A DNA stretch of 64,000 nucleotides, from the NCBI GenBank assembly GCA_008933735.1, contig WBUL01000009.1, positions 112,850 to 176,849 of the forward strand, in the 5' to 3' direction. Below are positions 54,920 through 63,906 of this stretch, one piece after another. The notes beneath the pieces were generated by a model. That model did not search any database. It saw only the letters and a list, made by a program, of their open reading frames with translations, and was not told where the DNA came from. This DNA comes from Anaerolineae bacterium (lineage in GTDB: Bacteria > Chloroflexota > Anaerolineae > Aggregatilineales > J027). Each line of letters opens with the position of its first letter. Position 1 is the first letter of the stretch. Both the position numbers and the translations under genes were made by a program.

Positions 54920-56134
54920 TCAATTGGTACTTTCTTCAGTCGCCTCCTCGGTAGGCTGGGTTTCCTCTGTCGATTCAATCACGGGTGGATTTTCCGCTGG
55001 TACGGCGATGGTGCCTTCCGGCGGCAAAATCATAAAGGTATCGGCAATGGTTCGCAGTTCCTGATATTCCGGCACTTCGCTGGGCTGAAGCAGGTCAATT
55101 TCGCCGCGGGTCAGGCGGATTTCCGCAACATACAGGTTGTTGGCATCGTCATTCAGCATCACAGCCAGCACCGACACAGGGTTGCCTTCGTTGTCACGGT
55201 CGGCAAAGCTGACCATATAACCGCTGCCGTATTCTCGATTGGTGACCTGAGAGGAGAGGATTTCCGCTCCAGGGCGCAGCGTTTCTTGAACATAGGCTTC
55301 GGCTTCATCCAGCGAGGACAGCAGTTGATCCTCCTGGCTGCGTAAAATCATGCTGGCGGGCGAAAGCGGCGCTTCAAGGATAGGGGCGCCCCCGCCTGAA
55401 ATCAGCGTCCAATTGGGATGCCGGATCAAAAAGCGGCGTTCTGTGTCCGTATAGGAGACCCAGGTGGGCGACGTGTCACGCTGGTCGTTGTAGCTGATGA
55501 TGGTTGGGACGATCAATTCATCCAATTTATCCAGCAGCGCGGGGTTATTTTCCGGCACCACGAAGCGAATCAGGCGCACCCAATCGCCATCCATCCAGGC
55601 CACCTGACGCGCCAGGTAGGTTTGCTGGCCGAGACCAAGCTCGAAATCAATCACGACGCGGTCTCCAACAGTCCGTTTGGTTTCCGTAAAGCCGTCGTAT
55701 GATCCCCATGATCTGAAAAAGTAATCGGTAGTAAAATAATCATCAGAGAGTGCCTGATGAGATGGGTAATTGATGCCGACCAGCAGTTGGGCGTCAATCA
55801 CAGAAAGGCGGGTGCTGCTAAGAAAAGCGCTTCTCGCACCGGATAGGTTAAAATCGTACCCGTTGGATGTGATTTCCCATCCTTCCGGGACGGAGAGCTG
55901 GAAAAGACCACTGCTGTTAACCAGGGGGGGACGCAGGGTTAAGGATGGCCCATCGGGTTCAGGCGTGGGGAAGGTAAAAGGCGTAGGTTGAGGGGTGGAA
56001 GGGATACTGGTGTTGGCAATCTCGTCAGAGTCGTTAGAATCAGGGCCTATGACGGTTGCAAAAGTGCCAACAGTGAGAACCACAGCCATTAGAATGTAGA
56101 AGGCAAGCATTCTACGATTGGTGCGTTTTTTCAT
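54920..56134 (-). CDS. Membrane-anchored extracellular protein of unknown function
   Basis: 404 aa. A short basic N-terminus and one helix (MLAFYILMAVVLTVGTFATV) anchor it, and the remainder should lie outside. A Pro/Thr-rich linker (about 40-65) precedes two related halves: FQLSVPEGWEITSNGYDFNL and FLIRHPNWTLISGGGAPILE, each resembling the PsbP/photosystem-like or lipoprotein folds with VPExW starts. The C-terminus is Glu/Thr rich. I do not recognise a family. The start at 56134 has GGAG 11 bases upstream. The next plus-strand gene begins only 16 bases away in the opposite direction. Confidence 0.65.
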   Translation of the reverse strand: MKKRTNRRMLAFYILMAVVLTVGTFATVIGPDSNDSDEIANTSIPSTPQPTPFTFPTPEPDGPSLTLRPPLVNSSGLFQLSVPEGWEITSNGYDFNLSGARSAFLSSTRLSVIDAQLLVGINYPSHQALSDDYFTTDYFFRSWGSYDGFTETKRTVGDRVVIDFELGLGQQTYLARQVAWMDGDWVRLIRFVVPENNPALLDKLDELIVPTIISYNDQRDTSPTWVSYTDTERRFLIRHPNWTLISGGGAPILEAPLSPASMILRSQEDQLLSSLDEAEAYVQETLRPGAEILSSQVTNREYGSGYMVSFADRDNEGNPVSVLAVMLNDDANNLYVAEIRLTRGEIDLLQPSEVPEYQELRTIADTFMILPPEGTIAVPAENPPVIESTEETQPTEEATEESTN

Positions 56135-56150
56135 GATAAGGTTTACTCCA

Positions 56151-56438
56151 ATGATGGAAATTGAACCCATTTCGCCAGAACAGGCAGCCGCCATTATAGA
56201 GCCAAAATTAGAGGATTTGCAGGCACAAGGCTGGAAAATCATCTCTGCAACGGATTATGCGGCCCGTCTGACGCGGGACAAAATGAACCTGGATGTGTGG
56301 GTTGACCTTCTCGGACAGATTGAAATGCAGGAAAAACCGCTGACTTTAATGCAGGAAAGTGGACAGATTATCGCTGTCGTATTATTAATTATGATTGTGC
56401 TGTTTGTCCTTGTTTTGTTATCAGTGCTGGGACTGTAA
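56151..56438 (+). CDS. Small single-pass membrane protein
   Basis: 95 aa. The N-terminal two thirds are soluble, with EPKLEDLQAQGWKIISATDY, and one helix (IIAVVLLIMIVLFVLVLLSV) closes the chain, so it is tail-anchored. It precedes the GAF-PAS histidine kinase by 24 bases and probably shares its transcript. The function is unknown; a role in signal sensing is only suggested by location. Met at 56151 or 56154 may be used; AAGG lies nine bases before the first. Confidence 0.6.
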   Translation: MMEIEPISPEQAAAIIEPKLEDLQAQGWKIISATDYAARLTRDKMNLDVWVDLLGQIEMQEKPLTLMQESGQIIAVVLLIMIVLFVLVLLSVLGL

Positions 56439-56462
56439 TACGGCGAAACGGAGATATTTAGA

Positions 56463-58091
56463 ATGGTTAACTTGACACCCCCGGAAGAAACCGCCCGACT
56501 TTTGTTTCAGAATCGTGTCTTAACGGAAGAAATCCGACGCCGCGTTGACCAGCTTGCTGCGATTAATAGTGTAGCGGCCATGGTCAGCCAATCCCTGAAT
56601 CTGGACGAAACCCTCTCACACGCGCTGGATTCGGTGCTGCATATTATTCCGGTCAAAGCAGCGGGCATCAGTTTAATTAACGATGACGAGGGCGAATTGG
56701 TGCTGCGGGCGGCGCGGGGCTGGAAACACGATTTTGTCACCGAACCGATGCGGATGAAACTTGGCGAAGGGCTGTCTGGTTATGTGATCGAACATGATGA
56801 ACTGGTGGTGACGGGTGATGTGAGCAACGATCCGCGCATTGCGGTGCCAGCGTTTATGAATGAGCCTGTGCAGGCGATGGCTCTCGCCCCGATGCACGCC
56901 CGTGGGCGCATCATTGGCATCGTAAGCGTCATGCACTACGAGCCCTATACCTTCAGTGAAGAACAAACTGGTGTGCTCCAGGCTGTGGCGGATCAGCTTG
57001 GCGTGGCACTGGATAACGCCAAATTATTCGAAGATACCCGCACCAAGCAGAATCGTCTGAGCGCAGTGATTAACAGCACCGCAGATGCGATCATCGCTAC
57101 GGATAAGCGCGGGATTGTGAATCTGGTCAATCCGGCGGCGGAGGGGATGTTTGAAATCAAGGCCAAAAATCTCCTCGGCAAACCTTTACGAGATGCAATG
57201 GCACATCCAGTGCTGCGCGGAGAACTTCAGCGTGCGCTGACGAACGCTCCTGATGACAACTCTGCGTTTGAGATCACTCTGGAAAGCGGACGGTATTTGT
57301 CTGTGACCCTGTCTCCTGTAGAGGCCAAGGAGCCGCTCGAAAAAACCGAGCGGGGCGGATGGGTGCTGGTGATTCAGGATATTACCCACCTGCGCGACTC
57401 GGAGAAAAACCGGGTTCGTTTTATTCAGACCGCGGCCCACGATTTGCGGAATCCCCTGGGGGTAGTCTTAAGTGCGCTGGATATGTTATCCGACACCTAT
57501 CACAACCAACCAGCTTCCCAGGAAAAAGAAATTCTTGAATTAGCCAATGCCAGCGTTCAGCAGATGCAAATGTTGATTGACGATTTGCTGGATCTGGAGC
57601 GGGTGCAGAGTGGTGCTGATGTCATGTTAAAGCCGATTGAGATGCTGGATTTGATCCAACGGGTTGTGCTGGAGGCCATGCCCCCGATGCAGCACAAACA
57701 GCAGACATTCACTCAGAATATCAGTCCCTCCCTTCCCTCTGTGATGGGTGACAGCCGGTGGCTCAGCCGCGCTATGGTGAACCTCTTGAGCAACGCCAAC
57801 AAATACACCCAGGAGGGCGGACAAATCACTCTGCGAGCGCATTTTGACGAAGATGCCCGTGAGGTAGTCGTTGAGGTGCAGGACAACGGGCCTGGAATTG
57901 CAGCATCGAATCAGAAACGAATTTTTGACAATTTTTACCGGGAACCCCACATCCAGGCCTCCTCAATTAAGGGCACCGGCCTGGGACTGTCCATTGTCAA
58001 ATCGGTGGTAGAGCAGCACGGCGGACGTGTATACGTACAGAGTATGGAAGGGCAGGGCAGTACCTTTGGGATTCGTCTGCCCGCTACTTAA
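56463..58091 (+). CDS. GAF-PAS sensor histidine kinase
   Basis: 542 aa, no membrane helix, so cytoplasmic. Order: GAF about 25-190 (landmarks LDSVLHIIPVKAAGISLIND and GEGLSGYVIEHDELVVTGDV), PAS about 197-310 (ATDKRGIVNLVNPAAEGMFE), HisKA with phospho-acceptor His326 in FIQTAAHDLRNPLGVV, and HATPase_c with the N box LLSNANKYTQEGGQ, DNGPGI and GTGLGLSIV. All catalytic boxes are intact. It ends eight bases into the convergent LysM gene. No response regulator is adjacent; the degenerate REC-kinase at 62421 is the nearest receiver domain. Confidence 0.93.
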   Translation: MVNLTPPEETARLLFQNRVLTEEIRRRVDQLAAINSVAAMVSQSLNLDETLSHALDSVLHIIPVKAAGISLINDDEGELVLRAARGWKHDFVTEPMRMKLGEGLSGYVIEHDELVVTGDVSNDPRIAVPAFMNEPVQAMALAPMHARGRIIGIVSVMHYEPYTFSEEQTGVLQAVADQLGVALDNAKLFEDTRTKQNRLSAVINSTADAIIATDKRGIVNLVNPAAEGMFEIKAKNLLGKPLRDAMAHPVLRGELQRALTNAPDDNSAFEITLESGRYLSVTLSPVEAKEPLEKTERGGWVLVIQDITHLRDSEKNRVRFIQTAAHDLRNPLGVVLSALDMLSDTYHNQPASQEKEILELANASVQQMQMLIDDLLDLERVQSGADVMLKPIEMLDLIQRVVLEAMPPMQHKQQTFTQNISPSLPSVMGDSRWLSRAMVNLLSNANKYTQEGGQITLRAHFDEDAREVVVEVQDNGPGIAASNQKRIFDNFYREPHIQASSIKGTGLGLSIVKSVVEQHGGRVYVQSMEGQGSTFGIRLPAT

Positions 58092-59385
58092 AGCGAACGC
58101 GAATCGCGCAGTCACCGATTAATTTATCCTGGCTGTCCAGAACGAACAGGTTAAACCAGTACAGGCCGGGGTCAAACGCATCGGTATTAAACACGGCCAG
58201 GTCGGACTCCTCTGGTTTGTTGTCAAATTCCTCGGCGAAGCTGCGATAGGTGACAGCGGGGTCATCAGGACGCCAGTCAATGACGTAGCGGCGGAAATCC
58301 GGCCCGGTCGCAATTCCTCGCAGCGTAACAAATCCCTCTAACCCCTGCCCAGGCAGCGGATAAGTGATCTGGGCGTATGGTGTATCGCATTTTTGCATGG
58401 CAGCGTCAGCAGGATTAAACACGTCAGGGGGCACGAGCAGCGGCTGTCCGGCGTAGATTCTGTCCGTATCTGTCAGACAGTTAGCGGCTGCTAATTCATC
58501 CATGTCAACTTCAAATTGTCTTGCCAGCGAAAAGAAGGTGTCTCCTGCCTGCACAATATAGACCTGCCACCCGGTAGGCTGGACACATATCGGAGTCGGG
58601 GGCAGCGATGTCCCGGTTGGCACCAGGGCCGTGACTAAGGCTATCGTCGTCAGGGTCGGGGTCGGGGTATCGGTTGCAATCGTTGGTGTAAAGGTGACCG
58701 GAAACAGGATTTGGCGAGTGGGGGTCAGCGTTGGCGTAAAGGATGGCGTAACCGTTGGGCTGAAGGTATGTGTTGGCGTAGGGGTATCCGTTTGAGTCGC
58801 GGTAGGGGTCGCTGTAGGCGTGTTGGTTAACGTGACCGTTGGCGTTTTTGTCTCTGTAGGACGTTTGGTATTGGTTGGAGTCAGGGTCGCCTTTGTGGGA
58901 GTCTCAGTGACTGCTTCTGTTTCTATTAAGGCTTGTTCGCCGGGAGTTTCCGAAGGAACGACTTCCTCGGTTTCCAGCAAGACTTCTTCGGTAGGGGTTT
59001 CCGAAGGAACGGCTTCCTCGGTTTCCAGCAAGACTTCTTCGGTAGGGGTTTCCGAAGGAACGGCTTCCTCGGTTTCCAGCAAGACTTCTTCGGTAGGAGT
59101 TTCCGAAGGAACGGTTTCTTCAGTAGGGGGTTCCGAAGGAGTAACCTCTTCGGTTTCCTCAATGGGCTGCTCGGTTGCTTCAGGTGTCTGAGCTTGATCC
59201 GGCACCCCTGCAATTTCAACTGTTGCTGTACGCTGCGTTGCGATGAGGGTTTCAGTAGCTGTATCATTGTCCTCGGTAGACTCGTCACCGAGCGACAATA
59301 AAATACCAAAAGCGAGGGCAAAAGCCATCGCAACGGTAACAACTAAGGCAACCAGAATTTCGCTCTGGCGATCTCGTCTACGCAT
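58084..59385 (-). CDS. Membrane-anchored Pro/Thr/Glu-rich LysM protein
   Basis: 433 aa. One N-terminal helix (LVALVVTVAMAFALAFGILL) leads out of the cell. A stalk of about 200 residues begins with a tandem unit VPSETPTEEVLLETEEA (three copies plus a partial) and continues as Thr/Pro linkers. A LysM domain follows at about residues 276-320 (VYIVQAGDTFFSLARQFEVD then IYAGQPLLVPPD), which binds peptidoglycan or related glycans, and a beta-rich C-terminal domain (YPLPGQGLEGFVTLRGIAT) resembling an Ig-like module. It probably reaches across the wall. It faces the SH3 lipoprotein gene, which starts 58 bases away on the other strand. Confidence 0.85.
   Translation of the reverse strand: MRRRDRQSEILVALVVTVAMAFALAFGILLSLGDESTEDNDTATETLIATQRTATVEIAGVPDQAQTPEATEQPIEETEEVTPSEPPTEETVPSETPTEEVLLETEEAVPSETPTEEVLLETEEAVPSETPTEEVLLETEEVVPSETPGEQALIETEAVTETPTKATLTPTNTKRPTETKTPTVTLTNTPTATPTATQTDTPTPTHTFSPTVTPSFTPTLTPTRQILFPVTFTPTIATDTPTPTLTTIALVTALVPTGTSLPPTPICVQPTGWQVYIVQAGDTFFSLARQFEVDMDELAAANCLTDTDRIYAGQPLLVPPDVFNPADAAMQKCDTPYAQITYPLPGQGLEGFVTLRGIATGPDFRRYVIDWRPDDPAVTYRSFAEEFDNKPEESDLAVFNTDAFDPGLYWFNLFVLDSQDKLIGDCAIRVRFK
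58945..59120 (-). repeat. 51-bp tandem repeat in the LysM stalk
   Basis: Three nearly identical 51-bp units, plus partial ends, encode VPSETPTEEVLLETEEA. Such nearly perfect units can change number by slippage and alter stalk length. Confidence 0.85.
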
Positions 59386-59443
59386 AATGTGGAGCGTAGC
59401 ACAGGTATTCTAAAACGCGCAAGTAAAAATTGGGGAATTGCAG

Positions 59444-60457
59444 ATGAAAACTGGGAAATTTTTCGGATTGGCCCTGCTGGTCTTAATAGGTTTGCTTGCA
59501 GCCTGTGACCCGCCGGACGACGACGAAGCCTCGCCGCCGACGGTGATTACGCTGCTGCCACCTATCCTGACCCCGACGCCGCGTGTGACGGCCACACTGA
59601 CGCCGTCGCACACACCGACGGCTTCGGATACCCCACTGCCAACGGATACCCCAACGCCGGTGACACCTACTTCAACTCCTTCACTGACCCCAACGCCGCC
59701 TGTGATCGGGGTGGTGATCTCGAATCAGAATGTCAATGTGCGAGAAGAAGACAACTTCCGCGCCACCGTCCTGACCAGCCTTGAACCAGGAACACAGGTG
59801 GAAGTGCAGTATTCTAATGAGGATGGCAGCTTCATTTTCGCGCGTCTGATTGATGATGAAGGGCAGCTTATTGAAGGCTGGATTGATGCGCGGCTGCTAA
59901 ACATGGGGACGTTTGTACCACCCACCATCGGGCCTTCCCCCACCCCGACACCGACTCAAGGCCCGCAGGCAACAGGCGAATCGGGTTTCACAACAGCAAC
60001 ACCTTTTATCGGCGGCGGCGGGATTTCACCGGAAGAAGCAGCGGAAGTCAGCGATGTGAATGTGCTTGCTTACTGTCGCCAGAAGAATGTCAATCCGCCC
60101 AGAGTGACAACTGAACAGACCGTTTCTATCATGTGGAGTTGGTTCGTCAAGGAACCGTCCTTTATGACCCCGCACCTCCAGAATGCGAATTACGAAGTAC
60201 TGCTGGATGGACGCCTGCTGGAAAATTACGATGATTATCGGACGGCGATGACGGATAAACCGATTGACGATCCAGCTTCGGGGAACTGGTATATCTACTG
60301 GTTTGTGCCGGTGGGCAGGCTACCCGCTGGACGGCATGAAGTGACGTTCCGATTAACCTGGGACTCGGCAGTGAACGATGGTTATGAGGACTTTGGTCCC
60401 GGCACCTCCAACGAGACGGATGAAGGCAACTGCGTTTTTACCGTGGTCGAGGGATAA
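59444..60457 (+). CDS. Lipoprotein with SH3-like domain
   Basis: 337 aa. The signal peptide ends in a lipobox (GLLAACD), so Cys is lipidated and the protein is tethered outside. A Thr/Pro stalk is followed at about residues 90-155 by a bacterial SH3 domain (NQNVNVREEDNFRATVLTSL, GWIDARLLN). A C-terminal domain with YWFVPVGRLPAGRHEVTFRL follows and is beta-rich. The ATG at 59444 has GGGGA upstream. It is the first of three plus-strand genes (59444, 60515, 61827) that look like one envelope operon and is divergent from the LysM gene. Confidence 0.82.
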   Translation: MKTGKFFGLALLVLIGLLAACDPPDDDEASPPTVITLLPPILTPTPRVTATLTPSHTPTASDTPLPTDTPTPVTPTSTPSLTPTPPVIGVVISNQNVNVREEDNFRATVLTSLEPGTQVEVQYSNEDGSFIFARLIDDEGQLIEGWIDARLLNMGTFVPPTIGPSPTPTPTQGPQATGESGFTTATPFIGGGGISPEEAAEVSDVNVLAYCRQKNVNPPRVTTEQTVSIMWSWFVKEPSFMTPHLQNANYEVLLDGRLLENYDDYRTAMTDKPIDDPASGNWYIYWFVPVGRLPAGRHEVTFRLTWDSAVNDGYEDFGPGTSNETDEGNCVFTVVEG

Positions 60458-60514
60458 GTTGCATAACTGGTAAATCGTGCCAGAATCTATAAGGATGACC
60501 AGGAAATAAGCAGA

Positions 60515-61813
60515 ATGCCGGACTCGAAACTCGCGGTTCTTCTACAACAGCTTAAAAGCGACGACCCGAAAGCACGTGCCAAAGCCTGCCGCGCCCTCGG
60601 AAAACGCGGCAACCCCGAAGCTATTCCTCATCTCGTGCGTGTGTATCAACGCTTCGAAGAAGATGACCAGGTTCGTGCGGCGGCGGAAAAGGCGCTTAAG
60701 CAGTTTATCAAGAAAATGCCTTCCAAGCCGGGTGCATCAAAGGGTCGGGTTTCTGCTTCCGCTGGCCGTAGATGGGTCATTGGGCTGGTGGTGTCCTTTG
60801 TGGTTCTGCTGCTGCTGAATGTCGTTCTTAGAATGGGGGGTGACGGGGAAACCGTGTCTACAGCGGCAGAAGTCACCCCCATGGCTACCGCTACCCCCAG
60901 CACGCCGACCCCCCGTGATATTCTGCTGGCAACCTATGAAACTCTGTATCAAAACATGCTGACCAATTTTGTCGCTATGAAGACGGAGTGGGGGACAGGC
61001 ACGCCGGGGGATTTGCCATGTACGGCGGTTGTTCAGCCCATGCAGGTGACCGAACTGGCTGAGATTGACAGAAACACCTACCCGGATTTTGGTTTTGTGC
61101 TGGATTTAAACCTGACTCTTACCAAAATGAATCTTACCGTTGATAGCTGGAATCTCCAGTGTTCAAAACCGGAAGGACAGCAGGGGTCGCTGGACGATTT
61201 TAATACTAACAATGACCGTCTGAATGCGCTTGAGCCTGAAATTCAGGCTTATGGCCCGGTACTGGCTGAGGTCAAAAACAACCCTGCGCCGACGGTTGGC
61301 CCTACGGTCACACTGACACCCATTCCGAGCGATACGGTACCTGCGCCGACGGAGACGGCTGTGCCTACCCAGGCGCCGGCGACTTCGACAGGTGTGCCTA
61401 CCCTGACGCCTACTATCACACTGACTCCTGAACCCACCATTGATCCCGGGGTGCTGAACGCGGTCATTAAAGAACTTGATCTTGGGCTTGCCGCCTCCGA
61501 ACGTATTAACGTGAACTACTGGTTCAGAATCCGGGATGGACAGCCCCTGGACTTCGGTTGTACATTCGGGGTGACCATGCCGACTCTTTACGACCCTACC
61601 CCTGTTCAGGCACAGATAGCGCAAAAACCGGAATTGGGCACGGCAATACAACTCTTAAATGATGGAATAGCCTTGCTGGAGCAGTCGGTCAATTCCTTTT
61701 TGACCTCATGTCAGAATGGCAATTATGCGAGTGCTATTGCGCCCGGCATCAACAACGCCAGCCAGGCCTATATTAATTTTGAGCAGGCCAAAGGTCTGCT
61801 TGTTAATCCTTAA
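60515..61813 (+). CDS. HEAT-repeat membrane protein with extracellular Thr/Pro-rich region
   Basis: 432 aa. Residues about 1-70 form a HEAT-type repeat (LLQQLKSDDPKARAKACRAL, GNPEAIPHLVRVYQ), probably cytoplasmic. One helix (VIGLVVSFVVLLLLNVVLRM) at about 86-105 crosses the membrane. The outside part has two similar domains with conserved Cys pairs, joined by a Thr/Pro stalk. The two halves each contain a NTYPDFGFVLDLNLT- or INVNYWFRIRDGQ-like strand pattern. The function is unknown. The repeat suggests protein-protein contact with a partner inside the cell. Confidence 0.72.
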   Translation: MPDSKLAVLLQQLKSDDPKARAKACRALGKRGNPEAIPHLVRVYQRFEEDDQVRAAAEKALKQFIKKMPSKPGASKGRVSASAGRRWVIGLVVSFVVLLLLNVVLRMGGDGETVSTAAEVTPMATATPSTPTPRDILLATYETLYQNMLTNFVAMKTEWGTGTPGDLPCTAVVQPMQVTELAEIDRNTYPDFGFVLDLNLTLTKMNLTVDSWNLQCSKPEGQQGSLDDFNTNNDRLNALEPEIQAYGPVLAEVKNNPAPTVGPTVTLTPIPSDTVPAPTETAVPTQAPATSTGVPTLTPTITLTPEPTIDPGVLNAVIKELDLGLAASERINVNYWFRIRDGQPLDFGCTFGVTMPTLYDPTPVQAQIAQKPELGTAIQLLNDGIALLEQSVNSFLTSCQNGNYASAIAPGINNASQAYINFEQAKGLLVNP

Positions 61814-61826
61814 GGAACATAGTGAA

Positions 61827-62135
61827 ATGGGTTTTTTAAAACGCTTGTTTGGGTCGCGCGGCAGTGCTGGAAGCCGTGACCAGGGCATTTACGTCTACAT
61901 CAAAATACGGCGCAGCGGTGAAATCGTGCGTTTGCGAATCAATAAATTAAATGACCTTTCTCGTAATGATGACGGGCAGTTGTTTGTCCGAAAGCTGGTG
62001 ATGGGGACACGTTCGTTTGAGCGGGTAGAGGCGATGTTGTATTTTGACGATTCTTATCATCTGAAGGACGCGGAATTGGTGGGCGGGGAATTGGCAGCAG
62101 AAGCAGACTACCTCGCCCAGCAAGAGGTTTCTTAA
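61827..62135 (+). CDS. Small conserved-looking protein of unknown function
   Basis: 102 aa, soluble, no signal peptide. It begins with a basic stretch (MGFLKRLFGSRGSAGSRDQG) and has a beta-rich core (YVYIKIRRSGEIVRLRINKL) and a C-terminal helix. Arg/Lys and Asp are frequent. AAGGA lies ten bases before the chosen ATG. It ends four bases into the convergent gene. I do not recognise the family. Confidence 0.6.
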   Translation: MGFLKRLFGSRGSAGSRDQGIYVYIKIRRSGEIVRLRINKLNDLSRNDDGQLFVRKLVMGTRSFERVEAMLYFDDSYHLKDAELVGGELAAEADYLAQQEVS

Positions 62136-62431
62136 AGGGGAAGCCCGCTGTCTAACAAGGATAACAAATCATCGTCCTCGTCGTCGAAATCGTCTTCATC
62201 TTCGTCCAGCAAATTCAGGGCAAGCTGGTAGTACCCGGCAGGCACATAAACTTTGCCCGGCCCCCCGATCTGCCCAAGGGCCGCGATAGGAAAAGCTCCC
62301 GTTTGATCTATATAGGTTGGGATATTAGCGGCATGGAGAAGTCCCACCACGATGGCGGATTCAGCATCACCCCAGGTCTCTGCAACCTGAATCCAGGTGT
62401 TATCCGCCGGTCTTTGTATATCATTGTTCAT
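62132..62431 (-). CDS. Small DUF2007-like acidic-tail protein
   Basis: 99 aa. The core reads AETWGDAESAIVVGLLHAAN then PTYIDQTGAFPIAALGQIGG, the pattern of short DUF2007-type proteins that pair an Ala-rich helix with a beta hairpin. The C-terminus is very acidic (LDEDEDDFDDEDDDLLSLLD). Its start overlaps the stop of the degenerate kinase gene by 11 bases, so both are likely translated together. Confidence 0.62.
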   Translation of the reverse strand: MNNDIQRPADNTWIQVAETWGDAESAIVVGLLHAANIPTYIDQTGAFPIAALGQIGGPGKVYVPAGYYQLALNLLDEDEDDFDDEDDDLLSLLDSGLPL

Positions 62432-63752
62432 ATTTAGGCTTGCTTCCTGGTAATATCACGGTAAATACTGTCCCCTGGTTGGGAACGCTGTCTACCCACA
62501 TACGTCCATTATGCGCCTCAACAATATTTTTGACAATAGACAAGCCTAAATAATCTGCATATTTTGAGGCTGCATCACGCACCTGCAAAATCACGGCCTT
62601 CTCATCTGAATACAGGAGGACGTGAATGTTGCCCATTTCGGGCGTATAGCGGCTGGCATTTTGCAGCATGTGAACTATCATCTGTTTCAGACGGATCGGA
62701 TTGCCAATAACATGCAGCAGCAGGGGCGCAAATTCGGTGGTGAGGGTTTGTTTTTTTGCTGACAGTTCGTCCTGAACCGACTCAATTGCGTACTGCACGA
62801 TCACATCCAGAGGGATATACTCCAGGGTGGTATCGGCTTCGGTTTGTGTTTGAGTCACCTCAAAGAGAGCATCCAGCATTCCTGACATGAATTTGACATT
62901 GTCCAGAATACGCTGGACATACTTTTTCTGGGTTTCGCTCATGTCTCCGGCCTGTCTCAGGAGTTCGGTATAGCCCTGGATCGCGGTCAGTGGAGAGCGC
63001 AGATTCAGGGAGTGCCGGTTTATAAACTCTCCTTTGGCTCTGTCTTGCTCCCGGTTGTAGGATATATCACGCATAATCACCACATATCCTTCGCCCGGCA
63101 CCGAAGTCAAATGGACGTTGTAAGTATGTTTTGCATCCAGGCTGATTTCACATCGCTTCAAAAAAGGACGGATTTTTTCATCAGAAAATAGGGTCAGCAG
63201 CTCGCTGTGAGAGGTAATTTCGTGGAGGGACAGTCCGTGTATACCCCCTGTTCGTTTATCAAAAAAGATATTCGCTGCCTCGTTGTAGAAAATCAGTTTT
63301 TGCTCCTCATTGGTGATGATGATGACATCATCGACATGCCAAAGAGTATAGTCCAGATGCGCCGTGAGTTCCTGGGGGGCTGTTGTGTGATGGAGCACAC
63401 GCTTAATCGCATTTAATAAATCATCAATATCAAATGGTTTAATAAAATAATCACGGACGCCCAGACGCAGCGCTTTGACAGCCAGAGATTCCGATCCTTC
63501 AGCCGTTATTAGAATAAATGGGATATTGCGATTCTCGCTTCTCAGGCTTTGGAGAAGTTCTAGTCCTGTCATTTCTGGCATGAGGAAGTCGGAAATAATC
63601 AAATCAGGGACAGTGTGATGCAGTATAGCCAGGGCTTCTTTCGCACTGGCTGCTGTCAAGATCTCATATCCTTCTGGCGATAAAACACTTTCTGCCAGGA
63701 AGTTACGGGTCTCATCGGCATCATCAATGAGGAGAATGCGTTTTTGCGCCAC
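62421..63752 (-). CDS. REC-PAS protein with degenerate histidine-kinase module
   Basis: 443 aa. A receiver domain (1-121) is intact, with the acidic pair Asp10-Asp11, phospho-acceptor Asp55 in LIISDFLMPEMTG and the Lys in FIKPFD. A PAS domain follows (about 135-235). The kinase region is defective: the H box reads SLNLRSPL, where Leu249 replaces the phospho-acceptor His (a His lies two residues earlier). The HATPase domain keeps the N box (LQNASRYTPE) but lacks DxGxG (VRDAASKY) and the GxGLGL loop (DYLGLS). It probably cannot phosphorylate and acts as a receiver-driven partner or sensor. The preceding 154 bases contain no gene. Confidence 0.88.
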   Translation of the reverse strand: MAQKRILLIDDADETRNFLAESVLSPEGYEILTAASAKEALAILHHTVPDLIISDFLMPEMTGLELLQSLRSENRNIPFILITAEGSESLAVKALRLGVRDYFIKPFDIDDLLNAIKRVLHHTTAPQELTAHLDYTLWHVDDVIIITNEEQKLIFYNEAANIFFDKRTGGIHGLSLHEITSHSELLTLFSDEKIRPFLKRCEISLDAKHTYNVHLTSVPGEGYVVIMRDISYNREQDRAKGEFINRHSLNLRSPLTAIQGYTELLRQAGDMSETQKKYVQRILDNVKFMSGMLDALFEVTQTQTEADTTLEYIPLDVIVQYAIESVQDELSAKKQTLTTEFAPLLLHVIGNPIRLKQMIVHMLQNASRYTPEMGNIHVLLYSDEKAVILQVRDAASKYADYLGLSIVKNIVEAHNGRMWVDSVPNQGTVFTVILPGSKPKYEQ

Positions 63753-63906
63753 TCAACGATCCTAGTTTATGCTGAATCTTAACATTGCTACCGGAAATGT
63801 GCGGTAGTTCCTAAGTACTACTGTCTCAGTTTAGCATAACAGGTTAGGAAAAATAAAAAAGACATCCGAGGGGGGAGGAGGAGGAAAGCAGAAGCAGGAC
63901 AAAAAG
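63753..63906. other. Intergenic region between the REC-PAS gene and 5S rRNA
   Basis: AT-rich 154-base stretch with a short inverted repeat (GTAGT-ACTAC) near 63805-63822. No terminator with a clear stem and T run is visible for the rRNA operon. Confidence 0.4.
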
